From the NCBI RefSeq assembly GCF_029338275.1, contig NZ_CP119789.1, forward strand, positions 2,418,001 to 2,482,000: a stretch of 64,000 nucleotides of DNA, written 5' to 3'. Position numbers and translations under genes: made by a program. This document shows, piece by piece, positions 1-7,907 of the stretch (positions are counted from its first letter, which is position 1; each line of letters begins with the position of its first letter). A model generated the notes under the pieces. That model saw nothing but the letters and a program-made list of their open reading frames with translations, was not told the origin of the DNA and made no database searches. This stretch comes from Haloarcula ordinaria (lineage in GTDB: Archaea > Halobacteriota > Halobacteria > Halobacteriales > Haloarculaceae).

Positions 1-609
1 GTGCGCCAGCCCCTCGAAGTCGGTCCACGGGGCCTCGTGTGGGTCGGTCGTCTCGTCGGGCCAGGCCATGTGGTCGACGACGAACTGCACCCTGGGATTG
101 TCGTCGACGAGCGTCGCCACGTCCTGAAGTTGCTGGGCCTTCGGGAAGACGAAGACGGCCGCGTCGCTTTGGGCCGCGGCGTCGAACATCGGGTCTAGGC
201 GGTCGTCGAGGAACCAGTCGCCCTGCCGGTCTATCTCGGTCGGCGTCTCCGCGTACGCGAGCGCCGCGTGCATCCGGACGCCGAGCATCCCGTCGGTCGA
301 GACGACCCGCCGGAACGACTCGGCGGCCGCCTGCTGGTCCTCGGGGAAGAACTCCATCAGGCCGACGCCGTGCAGGCGCTCGGGGTAGGCCTCGATGGCT
401 TCGATGGTGTAGTCGTTGGCGTCCGGCCCGCGGCCGTACATCGGCGTCGTGACGACGACTGCCTCGTCGACGCCGACCGCGTCCATGTCGTCGACCAGGT
501 CGTCGTACGTGTACGCTCCCTCCCAGCCGGGTGGCAAGACCTCCGCCTGCCACGGGTAGGCGTCGGTGTCGGGCCCCCAGGCGTGCGTGTGGGTGTCGAC
601 GAGCGTCAC
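1..609 (-). CDS. Amidohydrolase_2-family lactonase-like hydrolase (C-terminus outside window)
   Basis: I translated the minus strand from a GTG at 609; the frame stays open to base 1, so about 203 residues are visible and the C-terminus is missing. The N-terminus carries the metal-binding motif DTHTHAWGP (HxH after beta-strand 1), followed by a TIM-barrel-like pattern ending near VQFVVDHMAWP. This is the amidohydrolase_2 family (COG3618), which includes sugar-acid lactonases such as L-fuconolactonase and 2-pyrone-dicarboxylate lactonase. The GTG overlaps the stop of the upstream SDR by 4 nt (GTGA), so the two are probably translationally coupled. Lactonase activity on a sugar acid is inferred from family and the neighbouring uxuA/GH88 genes; the substrate is unknown. 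Confidence 0.8.
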   Translation of the reverse strand, partial: MTLVDTHTHAWGPDTDAYPWQAEVLPPGWEGAYTYDDLVDDMDAVGVDEAVVVTTPMYGRGPDANDYTIEAIEAYPERLHGVGLMEFFPEDQQAAAESFRRVVSTDGMLGVRMHAALAYAETPTEIDRQGDWFLDDRLDPMFDAAAQSDAAVFVFPKAQQLQDVATLVDDNPRVQFVVDHMAWPDETTDPHEAPWTDFEGLAH

Positions 610-1409
610 TGGAGGTTCCCCCCGCCGGCGACCCGGAGGATGGCCCCGACGACGTAGTCGGCCCGGTCGCTCGCCAGGTACAGCACCGCGTCGGCGAGGT
701 CCTCGGGCTGCCCGAGTCGCCCGAGCGGGAGGTTCGACGCCCACTCGTCGAGGACCTCCTGTTCGGACTGGCCCGTATCCTCCCCAGCGACGCGCGCTTC
801 GAGGCGGACCTGGCGGGTCTCGGTGAGGTCCGTCGAGACGGCGTTCATGCGGATGCCCTCCTCGGCGAGTTCGCCCGCCATTCGCCACGTCAGGCCGTTG
901 ACCGCCGAGTTCGAGATGCCATAGATGCCACGCGGGCCGGTCCGCCTGTCGGCGGTCTGGCTGGTGACATTGACGATCGAGCCCTCAACGCCCTCGTCTA
1001 TCATATGCTGGGCGACGAGCTTCGCCGTGTAGAACTGCGCGCGGACGTTGACGTCCATCGTCGTGTCCCAGTCGTCGAGGTCGGCGTCGAGCATCGACTC
1101 CTCCATCGGCCAGACGGCGGCGTTGTTCACGAGGAGGTCGATGGTTCCGAAGGCGTCGATTGTCCCCTCGACCAGGCGCTCGATATCGTCGGACTCGAGC
1201 AGGTCAGCCGTGATGCCGACGACGGTCCCCGACCCGAGCTCGTCCAGTTCGGCCGCCGTCGCCTCGACGTCGCTCTCGGTCCGCGAGTTGACGACGACGT
1301 TCGCGTCTGCCGCGGCGAGCGCCCGAGCGATACCGCGACCGATGCCTGACGTCGACCCGGTCACCAGCGCCGACTCTCCGTCGAAGTCGTAGGTGGTCCT
1401 GCCAACCAT
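606..1409 (-). CDS. SDR-family oxidoreductase with Asn in place of the catalytic Lys
   Basis: This is a 267-aa short-chain dehydrogenase/reductase. The cofactor motif TGSTSGIG lies at residues 17-24, the NNA motif follows strand 4, and the C-terminus has the usual GxxLRVAGG tail. The active-site Tyr is Tyr163, but the YxxxK motif reads YGISN, so residue 167 is Asn (AAC at 909-911) where Lys is expected. The start at 1409 (MVGRTTYDF) was chosen because an upstream extension to 1661 lacks SDR character. It overlaps the downstream amidohydrolase by 4 nt and should be co-transcribed with it. A role in oxidising a sugar to its lactone, opened by the neighbour, is inference. Catalysis may be altered or lost. 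Confidence 0.85.
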   Translation of the reverse strand: MVGRTTYDFDGESALVTGSTSGIGRGIARALAAADANVVVNSRTESDVEATAAELDELGSGTVVGITADLLESDDIERLVEGTIDAFGTIDLLVNNAAVWPMEESMLDADLDDWDTTMDVNVRAQFYTAKLVAQHMIDEGVEGSIVNVTSQTADRRTGPRGIYGISNSAVNGLTWRMAGELAEEGIRMNAVSTDLTETRQVRLEARVAGEDTGQSEQEVLDEWASNLPLGRLGQPEDLADAVLYLASDRADYVVGAILRVAGGGNLQ

Positions 1410-1479
1410 GTGTGTACACGCGGCCGGGTCCTGTATCAACGTACCGGGAGTGGCCGACGCTGGGGGCGTCTCGACCGGT

Positions 1480-1487
1480 GGTATTTT
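1480..1487 (+). promoter_or_regulatory. TATA-like box of the UspA gene
   Basis: A T-rich stretch (TATTTTTT) lies about 28-30 nt before the ATG at 1513. This is the usual haloarchaeal spacing for a leaderless transcript. Confidence 0.4.
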
Positions 1488-1512
1488 TTCGTCGCCCGGC
1501 GAATGATTCAGT

Positions 1513-1980
1513 ATGGACACCTCTCTAGAGACCATCGTACTGGCTATCGGCCCCGAAGACGACGACCGGCTGGAAGAACTGGCACGGACCGTCCTGCAGG
1601 TGGCGAAACCGACGGGTGCGTCTGTCGTGCTCACGCACGTGTTCACCGGCGACCAGTTCAAGGCGATCGCCGAGGAACTCGACTACTCGAAGGCCACCGA
1701 GGAGGACATCGACCCCATCCTCGACCGCCACGCGTCGGTCCAGTACCTCGAGGACCTGTTCGACGAGCACGGCGTGGACTACGCCGTGCACGGCTTCGTC
1801 GGCGACGTCAGCGAGAAGATAATCGACCTCGCGGAAGCGGAAGACGCCGACCGCGTCGTCCTGTCAGGGCACGCCCGCTCGCCGGTCGGCAAAGCGGTGT
1901 TCGGGAGCACCTCCCAGCGCGTCCTGCTTGACGCCGCGTGCCCGGTGACCTACGTCAAGCCCGGGAAGAGCGACGAATAG
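1513..1980 (+). CDS. Universal stress protein (UspA) family
   Basis: This 155-aa single-domain protein has the UspA alpha/beta fold pattern. The N-terminal strand is TIVLAIG, and near the C-terminus a nucleotide-binding segment runs from VVLSGHARSP to VFGSTSQRVL, corresponding to the G-2x-G-9x-G-S/T ATP-binding motif. It ends with the typical CPVTYVK strand. Soluble and cytoplasmic. It stands alone on the plus strand, facing the AKR gene tail-to-tail 18 nt away, and has its own TATA-like box. Its role is a generic stress or nucleotide sensor; the sequence does not tie it to the sugar cluster. Confidence 0.9.
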   Translation: MDTSLETIVLAIGPEDDDRLEELARTVLQVAKPTGASVVLTHVFTGDQFKAIAEELDYSKATEEDIDPILDRHASVQYLEDLFDEHGVDYAVHGFVGDVSEKIIDLAEAEDADRVVLSGHARSPVGKAVFGSTSQRVLLDAACPVTYVKPGKSDE

Positions 1981-1998
1981 ACCGTCGCCCGCTGTCGG

Positions 1999-3021
1999 TT
2001 ATCCCCAGAGGTCGCCGTCAGGGTCGTAGCGCGCGTCCATGATACGGTCCCACTGCTCGTCGGAGAGGTCGACCTCCGTCGCGGCGACGTTCTCCTCGAG
2101 CTGCTCGGGCGTCCGCGCGCCGACGATGGGGATGCAGGAGAAGTCGTCCCAGTCCATCAGCCAGCGCAGCGACACCTGCGCGGGCGTCGCGTCGACCTCG
2201 TCGGCGACGGCTCGGACCTCGTCTAAGACCTGCCAGCCGCGCTCGGAGGCGTACCAGTCGCCGAAGAAGTCATCGAAGCTCCCCCGGGCTCCGTCGGGGG
2301 CCTCCACGGCTTCCGGGTCGTCGGGGTCGGCCCGCTCGTACTTCCCGGTGAGGAACCCGCCGGCCAGCGGCGAGTAGTTACAGACAGCCAGGTCCTGGTC
2401 GGCACAGACCTCGAGATACTCCCTGACGTCCTCGTAGTAGCCAGCGTGGTGGAGCGGCTGTGTCACGTCGAAGCGCTGGAGTCCCTCGACGTCACTCGTC
2501 CACAGGGCCTTCGTGAGCTGCCAGGCGGCCATCGTCGAGGCCCCCAGGTAGTGGACCTTCCCCTCGTTGACGAGTTCGTCGAGGGTTCGCAGCGTCTCCT
2601 CGATGGGCGTGTTCTCGTCCCAGCGGTGGATGTAGTAGACGTCGAGGTAGTTCGTATCGAGGCGGTCGAGCGTCCCCTCTATCTGGGCCCGGATGTGCTT
2701 GCGCCCGAGACCGCGGTCGTTGGGGCCGGGCTCGCCGTCCCCGTTGTACGGGAAGTACACCTTCGACGTGACGACGAAATCCTCGCGGTCGTGGTCGTCC
2801 AGCCACTCGCCGACGTACTCCTCGCTGAGCCCGTGGGGTGTCCCGTAGACGTTCGCCGAGTCGATGAAGTTGATGCCGTTCTCCCAGGCGGTGTCGAGCA
2901 GTTCGTGTGCCTCCTCGCGGTCCGTCTCGACGACGCCGCCGGTCTCTTTGCCGAAGCGCCACGTGCCGAAGCAGAGTTCGGAGACGCGCGTCCCCGTGTT
3001 GCCGAGTTGTCGGTAGTCCAT
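1999..3021 (-). CDS. Aldo/keto reductase
   Basis: This 340-aa (beta/alpha)8 NAD(P)H-dependent oxidoreductase belongs to the potassium-channel-beta/YajO-like branch. It begins MDYRQLGNTGTRVSELCFG. The catalytic tetrad region is visible as FIDSANVYG (Asp and Tyr), a Lys in VVTSKVYF and a His in YIHRWD. The C-terminus ends with a TPEQLEEN cofactor-binding segment. The ATG at 3021 is preferred over the GTG-type extension to 3054 because homology begins at MDYRQ. It is the second gene after a MaoC-type gene on the same strand (58-nt gap). The substrate is not predictable beyond a sugar or small carbonyl. Confidence 0.92.
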   Translation of the reverse strand: MDYRQLGNTGTRVSELCFGTWRFGKETGGVVETDREEAHELLDTAWENGINFIDSANVYGTPHGLSEEYVGEWLDDHDREDFVVTSKVYFPYNGDGEPGPNDRGLGRKHIRAQIEGTLDRLDTNYLDVYYIHRWDENTPIEETLRTLDELVNEGKVHYLGASTMAAWQLTKALWTSDVEGLQRFDVTQPLHHAGYYEDVREYLEVCADQDLAVCNYSPLAGGFLTGKYERADPDDPEAVEAPDGARGSFDDFFGDWYASERGWQVLDEVRAVADEVDATPAQVSLRWLMDWDDFSCIPIVGARTPEQLEENVAATEVDLSDEQWDRIMDARYDPDGDLWG

Positions 3022-3079
3022 CTCGTACGACGCTCCGGCCGGTCGGCTAAACAACCTTTCGTCCCGCCGGGCCGCCGAC

Positions 3080-3538
3080 TCACTCGGCGCTCTCGCGCTC
3101 GACGAGCGTGATGTGCTCGCAGGCGAGCAGCGTCGTCTCCTCCTGGTCCTCGACGACGTACTTGTACACCACGCGGCCCAGGTCGTCGTTGTACACCTCG
3201 GTCTCGACGACCTCGCGGTGGACGGTCAGCGTGGTGCCGATACCGACCGGGTTGATGAACCGCAGCGAGTCGTAGCCGTAGGAGAACGAGCGGGGGTTCA
3301 TGTCCGCGACGAGCGCCTCGGCGACCGAGAACACGAGGTTGCCGTGTGCGATTCGCTCGCCGAAGTCGGAGTCCTCGCCGCGCTCCGTGCTCATGTGGAG
3401 CGGGTGGAAGTCGCCGGAGAGGCCGGCGAAGTTGACGATGTCCGCCTCCGTTATCGTCCGGGCGGCCTCGACGGTGAACGTCTCGCCTTCCTCGATGGCC
3501 TCGAAGTACCGTTCGGTGTCCTTCGCGGGTGCCTTCAT
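3080..3538 (-). CDS. MaoC-like hotdog-fold hydratase
   Basis: This 152-aa single hotdog-domain protein has the (R)-specific enoyl-CoA hydratase signature: ADIVNFAGLSGDFHPLHM contains the Asp and His of the catalytic dyad, followed by FGERIAHGNL. Such enzymes hydrate enoyl-CoA or related thioesters in the cytoplasm. It lies upstream of the AKR gene on the same strand. With the CoA-transferase and acyl-CoA synthetase further along, it hints that part of the local pathway runs on CoA esters, but that link is inference. Confidence 0.9.
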   Translation of the reverse strand: MKAPAKDTERYFEAIEEGETFTVEAARTITEADIVNFAGLSGDFHPLHMSTERGEDSDFGERIAHGNLVFSVAEALVADMNPRSFSYGYDSLRFINPVGIGTTLTVHREVVETEVYNDDLGRVVYKYVVEDQEETTLLACEHITLVERESAE

Positions 3539-3641
3539 GCGAGAGGGGACGCCCGTGACCGTAATAAATCCAGTCGGCGAGACGGACCGGACGTCTGGAG
3601 TTCAGCTGGCCCGGGATGACTGTCGGGAATCCGACCCAAAG

Positions 3642-3649
3642 TGATTATT
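3642..3649 (+). promoter_or_regulatory. TATA box, LLM oxidoreductase
   Basis: GATTATTC lies 24-31 nt before the ATG at 3673. It supports that start and a leaderless transcript. Confidence 0.45.
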
Positions 3650-3672
3650 CACCTCGGTCCGATGACACAGAC

Positions 3673-4674
3673 ATGCAATTCGATTGGATGGTGCAGTGTT
3701 ACGCCGGTGACGGTGTCTTCAGGGATACGCCGATGCTGGAGACGGTGGAGCGCGAGACGATACTGAACGGCGTGGACGCCGCGATAGACAATGGGTTAGA
3801 AGGGCTCTGGGCGCCCGACCACTTCATGCTCGGTCCGAAGGCCGAGGAGTACGAGGTCTGGACGCTCCTGAGCGCGCTCGCTGAGCGGACCGACGACGTG
3901 GACATCGGCCCGCTGGTCGGGTCCATCACCTACCGGAACCCGGCCCTGCTCGCGAAGATGGCGACCACCGTCGACATCCTCTCCGAGGGTAGACTCAAGC
4001 TCGGCCTCGGCGCCGGCTGGCACGAGGAGGAACACCGCGCCTACGGCTTCGACTTCCCCGACATCGACACGCGCATCGAGATGTTAGAGGAGTCGATCCA
4101 CGTCGTGAAGGCGATGTTCACCGAAGACCACCCGACCTACGAGGGCGAGCACTACCAGATCGACGACGCGCTGAACAACCCGAAACCGACGAGCGAGCCA
4201 CACCCGCCCATCGTCATCGGCGGGGCCGGGCCGCGGATGCTCCGTCTCATCGCGCGCCACGCCGACGAGTGGAACGTCGAAATCAGCGCCCGGGCACGGG
4301 GGAAGCCCATCGAGTTCAAGGTCCGGAAGTTTGACGAGTACCTGGAGAACGAGGGGCGCGACCCGGACGACGTGCGTCGGTCCTGGCTCGCACACGTGCT
4401 CGTCCGCGAGGACGAAGCGGCCGTCGAAGATGCCGTCGACAACATCTTCCCGCTCCCGTGGGGCGAGGAATCCGACATGGATGAGGAGCTCAGTGACGCC
4501 GACGACGCACGGGAGAAGGGGAGTATGCTCATCGGGACACCATCACAGGTCGCCTCCCAGATAGAAGCCATCCGCGACCTCGGCTTCGACCGCCTGCAGC
4601 TCATGTTCCTCGACTTCCCGGGCGAGCGGAGCATGGAACTGTTCGGCGACGAGGTCGCGCCCGAGTTCCAGTAA
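3673..4674 (+). CDS. LLM-class flavin (F420)-dependent oxidoreductase
   Basis: This 333-aa luciferase-like monooxygenase fold protein shows GLWAPDHFML near the N-terminus, then ALAERTDDVDIGPLVG, SEGRLKLGLGAGWHEEEH (the classic F420/FMN-binding LLM motif) and PPIVIGGAGPRMLRL. Archaeal members normally use coenzyme F420. The start at 3673 fits both the homology and a TATA-like GATTATTC about 28 nt upstream; the longer frame to 3616 contains that promoter. It is a stand-alone unit between the MaoC gene (divergent) and the mutarotase-like gene. The substrate is unknown. Confidence 0.92.
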   Translation: MQFDWMVQCYAGDGVFRDTPMLETVERETILNGVDAAIDNGLEGLWAPDHFMLGPKAEEYEVWTLLSALAERTDDVDIGPLVGSITYRNPALLAKMATTVDILSEGRLKLGLGAGWHEEEHRAYGFDFPDIDTRIEMLEESIHVVKAMFTEDHPTYEGEHYQIDDALNNPKPTSEPHPPIVIGGAGPRMLRLIARHADEWNVEISARARGKPIEFKVRKFDEYLENEGRDPDDVRRSWLAHVLVREDEAAVEDAVDNIFPLPWGEESDMDEELSDADDAREKGSMLIGTPSQVASQIEAIRDLGFDRLQLMFLDFPGERSMELFGDEVAPEFQ

Positions 4675-4717
4675 GGGACCGCTCGAACTTTTTATCGGTC
4701 GGGGGCGAAACCCCGAT

Positions 4718-5728
4718 ATGGGCTGTTCTGTCACCGACGAGTACCAGCGCCGGGGCATCGACACCGTCTTTCTGGAGAACGACCACCTGCGTGTCGAAGT
4801 GCTCGCCGGCAAGGGGAGCGACGTCACGGAGATACGGGACAAGCGGACGGACACGAACGTGCTCTTCGAGGCCCCACACGCGTGGCGCGCCCCGGCCGCT
4901 GGCCCGGCCGGCGCCCCCGACGCGGCGTTCTCCTTCCTCGACCACTACCCCGGTGGCTGGCAGACCGTGCTCCCGGCGGCCGGGGGGCCGACGTCCGTCG
5001 CTGGAGCGACGCTCGCCCTCCACGGGGAGTCGAGCGTCATCCCGTGGGACTCCCGTATCACCGCCGACACCGACGAGCGCGTTGCCGTCGAGTTTTCGAC
5101 GTCGCTCACGCGCTACCCGTTCACCATCGTGCGCGAGCTGGCACTCGGGGCGGGCGACTCTACGCTCGCAGTCACCGAGACGGTCAGGAACGACGGCGAG
5201 GTGACCGTCCCGTACTCGTGGCTCCAGCATATCGCGCTCGGCGAGCCGCTCGTGGACCCCGACGCACACCTCGACGTCCCCTGCGAGACAGTGCTCGTGG
5301 ACCCCGACCAGACGACCGACACCGCCAGGCTCCCCCCAGGCGAGACCTACGACTGGCCGGTCTGTGAGACGCCCGACGGCCCGGTCGACCTGCGTGCGTT
5401 CCCACCGCGGGAGGAGCGCGTCCACGACCTGGTGGCGCTCGCCGACCTCCGGGAGGGGCGGTACACTGTCTCGAACCCCGCGATAGACCTGGGCGTCACC
5501 GTGCGGTTCCCCGAGTCGCTGTACGAGTACCTCTGGTACTGGCAGCCCCTGGGCGGCTTCGAGGAAGCGCCGTTCTTCGGTCGCAACTACAACGTCGGGC
5601 TCGAACCGTGTACGTCGATTCCGAACGCCGGGCTGGCCGAGGCGATCGAGAACGGGACCGCCGAATTGCTCGACCCCGGCGAGACCCGAGAATCGACGGT
5701 CACGCTCGAGACTCACCCCGTAGAGTAG
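4718..5728 (+). CDS. Galactose-mutarotase-fold (aldose 1-epimerase-like / DUF4432-type) protein
   Basis: This 336-aa all-beta protein resembles aldose 1-epimerase. The sugar-binding region has FLDHYPGGWQTVLP, a mid-domain SWLQHIALGEP and the aromatic run LYEYLWYWQPLGG, with GLEPCTSIPN near the C-terminus. These correspond to the His and Glu of the mutarotase supersandwich, but the spacing is not that of classical GalM, so the DUF4432-type subgroup is likely. A TATA box (TTTTTATC, 4688-4695) sits 23-30 nt upstream. It faces the AGE epimerase gene tail-to-tail, and both act on free-sugar configuration. A role as mutarotase or sugar isomerase is inferred. Confidence 0.8.
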   Translation: MGCSVTDEYQRRGIDTVFLENDHLRVEVLAGKGSDVTEIRDKRTDTNVLFEAPHAWRAPAAGPAGAPDAAFSFLDHYPGGWQTVLPAAGGPTSVAGATLALHGESSVIPWDSRITADTDERVAVEFSTSLTRYPFTIVRELALGAGDSTLAVTETVRNDGEVTVPYSWLQHIALGEPLVDPDAHLDVPCETVLVDPDQTTDTARLPPGETYDWPVCETPDGPVDLRAFPPREERVHDLVALADLREGRYTVSNPAIDLGVTVRFPESLYEYLWYWQPLGGFEEAPFFGRNYNVGLEPCTSIPNAGLAEAIENGTAELLDPGETRESTVTLETHPVE

Positions 5729-5745
5729 TCTCCCTGGCGAGTGGT

Positions 5746-6930
5746 CTACTCGGCGAACGCCTGCATCGCCACCCAGGCGTTGTTCAACGGGTGATAGCCC
5801 GGTTCGACGGCGACACCCCGGTTCGGGTCGTCGCGCTCGTGAGAGCGGGTCAGCCGCTCGTACCAGTTCCCGTGGCGCGGGTTGACGAAGTGGGTCATCG
5901 AGTGCTCCCAGAGTCGGTCGTACCACGCTGCGTAGTCGGCGTCGTGCTGAGCGAGCAACGCGGCGGCACCGATGGCCTCGGTGAGTTCCCAGCTGTACTT
6001 GTCGTCGACGACCGGCTCGCCGTCCCCGTCGACGGTGTAGTAGAACCCGCCGTGCTCGTCGTCCCACCCGAGGTCCACGGCGACGTCGAACAGCTCGGCG
6101 GCCCGCTCGACGTGCCAGTCCGCCGGGGCGTGTTCGTGGAGCACGAGCAGCAGCTTCGCCCACTCGGCGTGGTGGCCCGGCTGGTAGCCCCACGGGCGGA
6201 ACTGGTGGGCCGGTTCGTCGCGGTTGTACGCCTTGTCCGGCGCCCAGTCCTCGGTGAAGTGCTCCCAGATGCGTCCGCTGTGGTCCTCAGCGAGGTCGCG
6301 GGTCACGGTCGAGGCGATGACCCCGGCGCGGTCGATGTAGCGCGCCTCACCAGTGGCCTCGTAGGCCGCCAACAGGGCCTCGCAGGTGTGCATGTTCGCG
6401 TTCAGGCCGCGGTACGGTGACAGCTCGCTCCAATCGCCACTGGCCTCGTCCGCACAGAGCCCGTAGTCTTCCTCCCAGAACCGCTCGTCGATGACATCGT
6501 AGGCCCGTTCCAGCGTCTCCTTGCCCCGGCGGAGGCCGGCCTGATGTGCCCGCGCGCCGGCCAGCATCACGAACCCGTGGCCGTAGCAGTGTCGCGTCGC
6601 GTCGACCGTCTCGCGGCCCTCGAGACGCCAGTCGTACCCCTCGTTGTCCGGGTCCCAGTGAGCGGACTCGAGAAAGGTGAGCCCGTGCTCGGCGGCGGGT
6701 CGGCACCATACCGGGCCGTCGAGCATGACGCCGACGCTGAAGTTGTGGACGGCGCGGGCCGTCGCGACCAGGTGTTTCGTTTGTCCGTCGTAGACGTGGC
6801 CGTCCTGCTCGTCGAGTTGTGCTACGTAGCCGCCGTAGTGGGTGTCGACGCAGGACGGGTAGTAGAACGACAGCACGTCCCGGACGTGCTGACGGAGCCA
6901 GTCGGGGTCCCGATAGGTTGCCGGCTGCAT
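5746..6930 (-). CDS. AGE-family sugar epimerase/isomerase (N-acylglucosamine 2-epimerase fold)
   Basis: This 394-aa (alpha/alpha)6-barrel protein belongs to the AGE / cellobiose 2-epimerase / mannose isomerase family. The start MQPATYRDPDWLRQ at 6930 matches the family N-terminus; the long upstream frame to 7197 reads through the intergenic palindromes. Family landmarks are RHCYGHGFVMLAGA, the catalytic-His region YQPGHHAEWAKLLL, and GGFYYTVDGDG before the last helices. It interconverts C2 epimers or aldose/ketose pairs of free sugars. Given uxuA nearby, mannose or uronate isomerisation is plausible but not shown. Confidence 0.88.
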   Translation of the reverse strand: MQPATYRDPDWLRQHVRDVLSFYYPSCVDTHYGGYVAQLDEQDGHVYDGQTKHLVATARAVHNFSVGVMLDGPVWCRPAAEHGLTFLESAHWDPDNEGYDWRLEGRETVDATRHCYGHGFVMLAGARAHQAGLRRGKETLERAYDVIDERFWEEDYGLCADEASGDWSELSPYRGLNANMHTCEALLAAYEATGEARYIDRAGVIASTVTRDLAEDHSGRIWEHFTEDWAPDKAYNRDEPAHQFRPWGYQPGHHAEWAKLLLVLHEHAPADWHVERAAELFDVAVDLGWDDEHGGFYYTVDGDGEPVVDDKYSWELTEAIGAAALLAQHDADYAAWYDRLWEHSMTHFVNPRHGNWYERLTRSHERDDPNRGVAVEPGYHPLNNAWVAMQAFAE

Positions 6931-7026
6931 GGGTGAGCGGTACCCGCGGACGGCATAAAACTCTACGTGAACTCCCGACGGTGGTGTTTCGTTACGAGAC
7001 TTAGGGAGTGAACAGCCAGACAGCCC

Positions 7027-7063
7027 CCGCGTTCTCAGCGAGCCGCGGGAGCCGAGAACGCGG
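7027..7063. repeat. Perfect 10-bp inverted repeat
   Basis: CCGCGTTCTC (7027-7036) pairs exactly with GAGAACGCGG (7054-7063) around a 17-nt loop. It abuts a second dyad, so together they could form a cruciform or a structured RNA. Confidence 0.75.
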
Positions 7064-7122
7064 CCCCTTTTAGTCCCGCCCAGACCGGCTGACCACCCGG
7101 CGACGGGTGGGACTGAAAGGGG
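7064..7122. repeat. Imperfect 18-bp inverted repeat ending in GGGTGGGACTGAAAGGGG
   Basis: CCCCTTTTAGTCCCGCCC (7064-7081) and GGGTGGGACTGAAAGGGG (7105-7122) are reverse complements at 16 of 18 positions, separated by 23 nt. The two mismatches are G:U-compatible in RNA. I saw no second copy in the window. From memory, GTGGGACTGAAAGGGG-like sequences recur in haloarchaeal intergenic DNA; this needs a genome search. Confidence 0.7.
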
Positions 7123-7211
7123 CTTTCTGGCTCTCTGAGTCACTACCTGCCAACACTGCCGTCCGGATGGTACGCCGAGGAGCGCTGGAGAGCACAAACC
7201 TGTGGCGTACC

Positions 7212-7218
7212 GTTATAC
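7212..7218 (+). promoter_or_regulatory. TATA box of the RraA-family gene
   Basis: GTTATAC lies about 26 nt before the ATG at 7242. This excludes the longer frame starting at 7107 and implies a leaderless mRNA. Confidence 0.5.
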
Positions 7219-7241
7219 CACCCGAAGGAGTAGCGGCGGCT

Positions 7242-7907
7242 ATGAGCAACCCATCACTCGAGGAGCTGACCGGCCGATACGAAGCGCTCTACCCGGGCGC
7301 GGTCGTCGACGTGCTCGACGACCGTGGATTCGAAGACCAGACGATGCGGGCGGGAATCGCGCCGTTGCGCGACGGAATGCGGACCGCCGGCATCGCGTAT
7401 CCGGTGGTCGGCCGGCCGAACCGGAGCGTCGACCCCGACGCGAACATGCGCGAGATACTCCGGATGCTCGGCGACGCCCCGGCCCACGGGGTCCTCACCT
7501 ACCAGACCAACGACGACGGTGACGCGGCACACCTGGGCGAGCTCTCCGTGGTCGCGCTCAAGGCCGCGGGCGTCAACGGAGCCGTCCTCGACGGCGGCGT
7601 CCGTGACGTCTCGTACGTCCTCGACGAGGACTTCCCCGTGTTCTCGAAGTACCGCACGCCGGCCGACGCCGTCCCGCGGTGGGAGATACTCGACTGGGGC
7701 GGCACCGCCGTCGTCGGTGGCGTCGAAGTCTCGGCGGGCGACGTCGTCCTGGGAGACGTCGACGGGGTCGTCGTGGTTCCCGAAGACATCCGGCTCTCTG
7801 TCCTCGAAGCGGCCGAGGAACTCGCCGAGACGGAAAACGAGGTCAGGGACGCCGTTCGCGAGGGGATGGCCCCGCTCAACGCGTACGACGAGTACGGCGT
7901 CTTCTGA
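7242..7907 (+). CDS. RraA-family protein (HMG/CHA aldolase fold)
   Basis: This 221-aa protein belongs to the RraA/MenG superfamily. Conserved landmarks are the GAVVDVLDD N-terminal helix, the substrate- and metal-binding motif LDGGVRDVSY (the Arg-Asp pair of the aldolases) and the terminal VSAGDVVLGDVDGVVVVP signature. Members are 4-hydroxy-4-methyl-2-oxoglutarate aldolases or oxaloacetate decarboxylases and, in sugar-acid clusters, aldolases for 2-keto-3-deoxy acids. Its stop codon TGA is directly followed by the TCA stop complement of the opposing SDR gene. In this context a retro-aldol step on a keto-deoxy sugar acid is a reasonable guess. Confidence 0.88.
   Translation: MSNPSLEELTGRYEALYPGAVVDVLDDRGFEDQTMRAGIAPLRDGMRTAGIAYPVVGRPNRSVDPDANMREILRMLGDAPAHGVLTYQTNDDGDAAHLGELSVVALKAAGVNGAVLDGGVRDVSYVLDEDFPVFSKYRTPADAVPRWEILDWGGTAVVGGVEVSAGDVVLGDVDGVVVVPEDIRLSVLEAAEELAETENEVRDAVREGMAPLNAYDEYGVF

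Larger units (their letters stand above)
6931..7241. other. 311-nt intergenic region with two inverted repeats and divergent promoters
   Basis: This is the only stretch over 300 nt without a gene. It separates divergent AGE (minus) and RraA (plus) genes. It contains a 10-bp perfect stem at 7027-7063, an 18-bp imperfect dyad at 7064-7122 and the RraA TATA box near 7212. No convincing ORF was seen. Confidence 0.7.
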
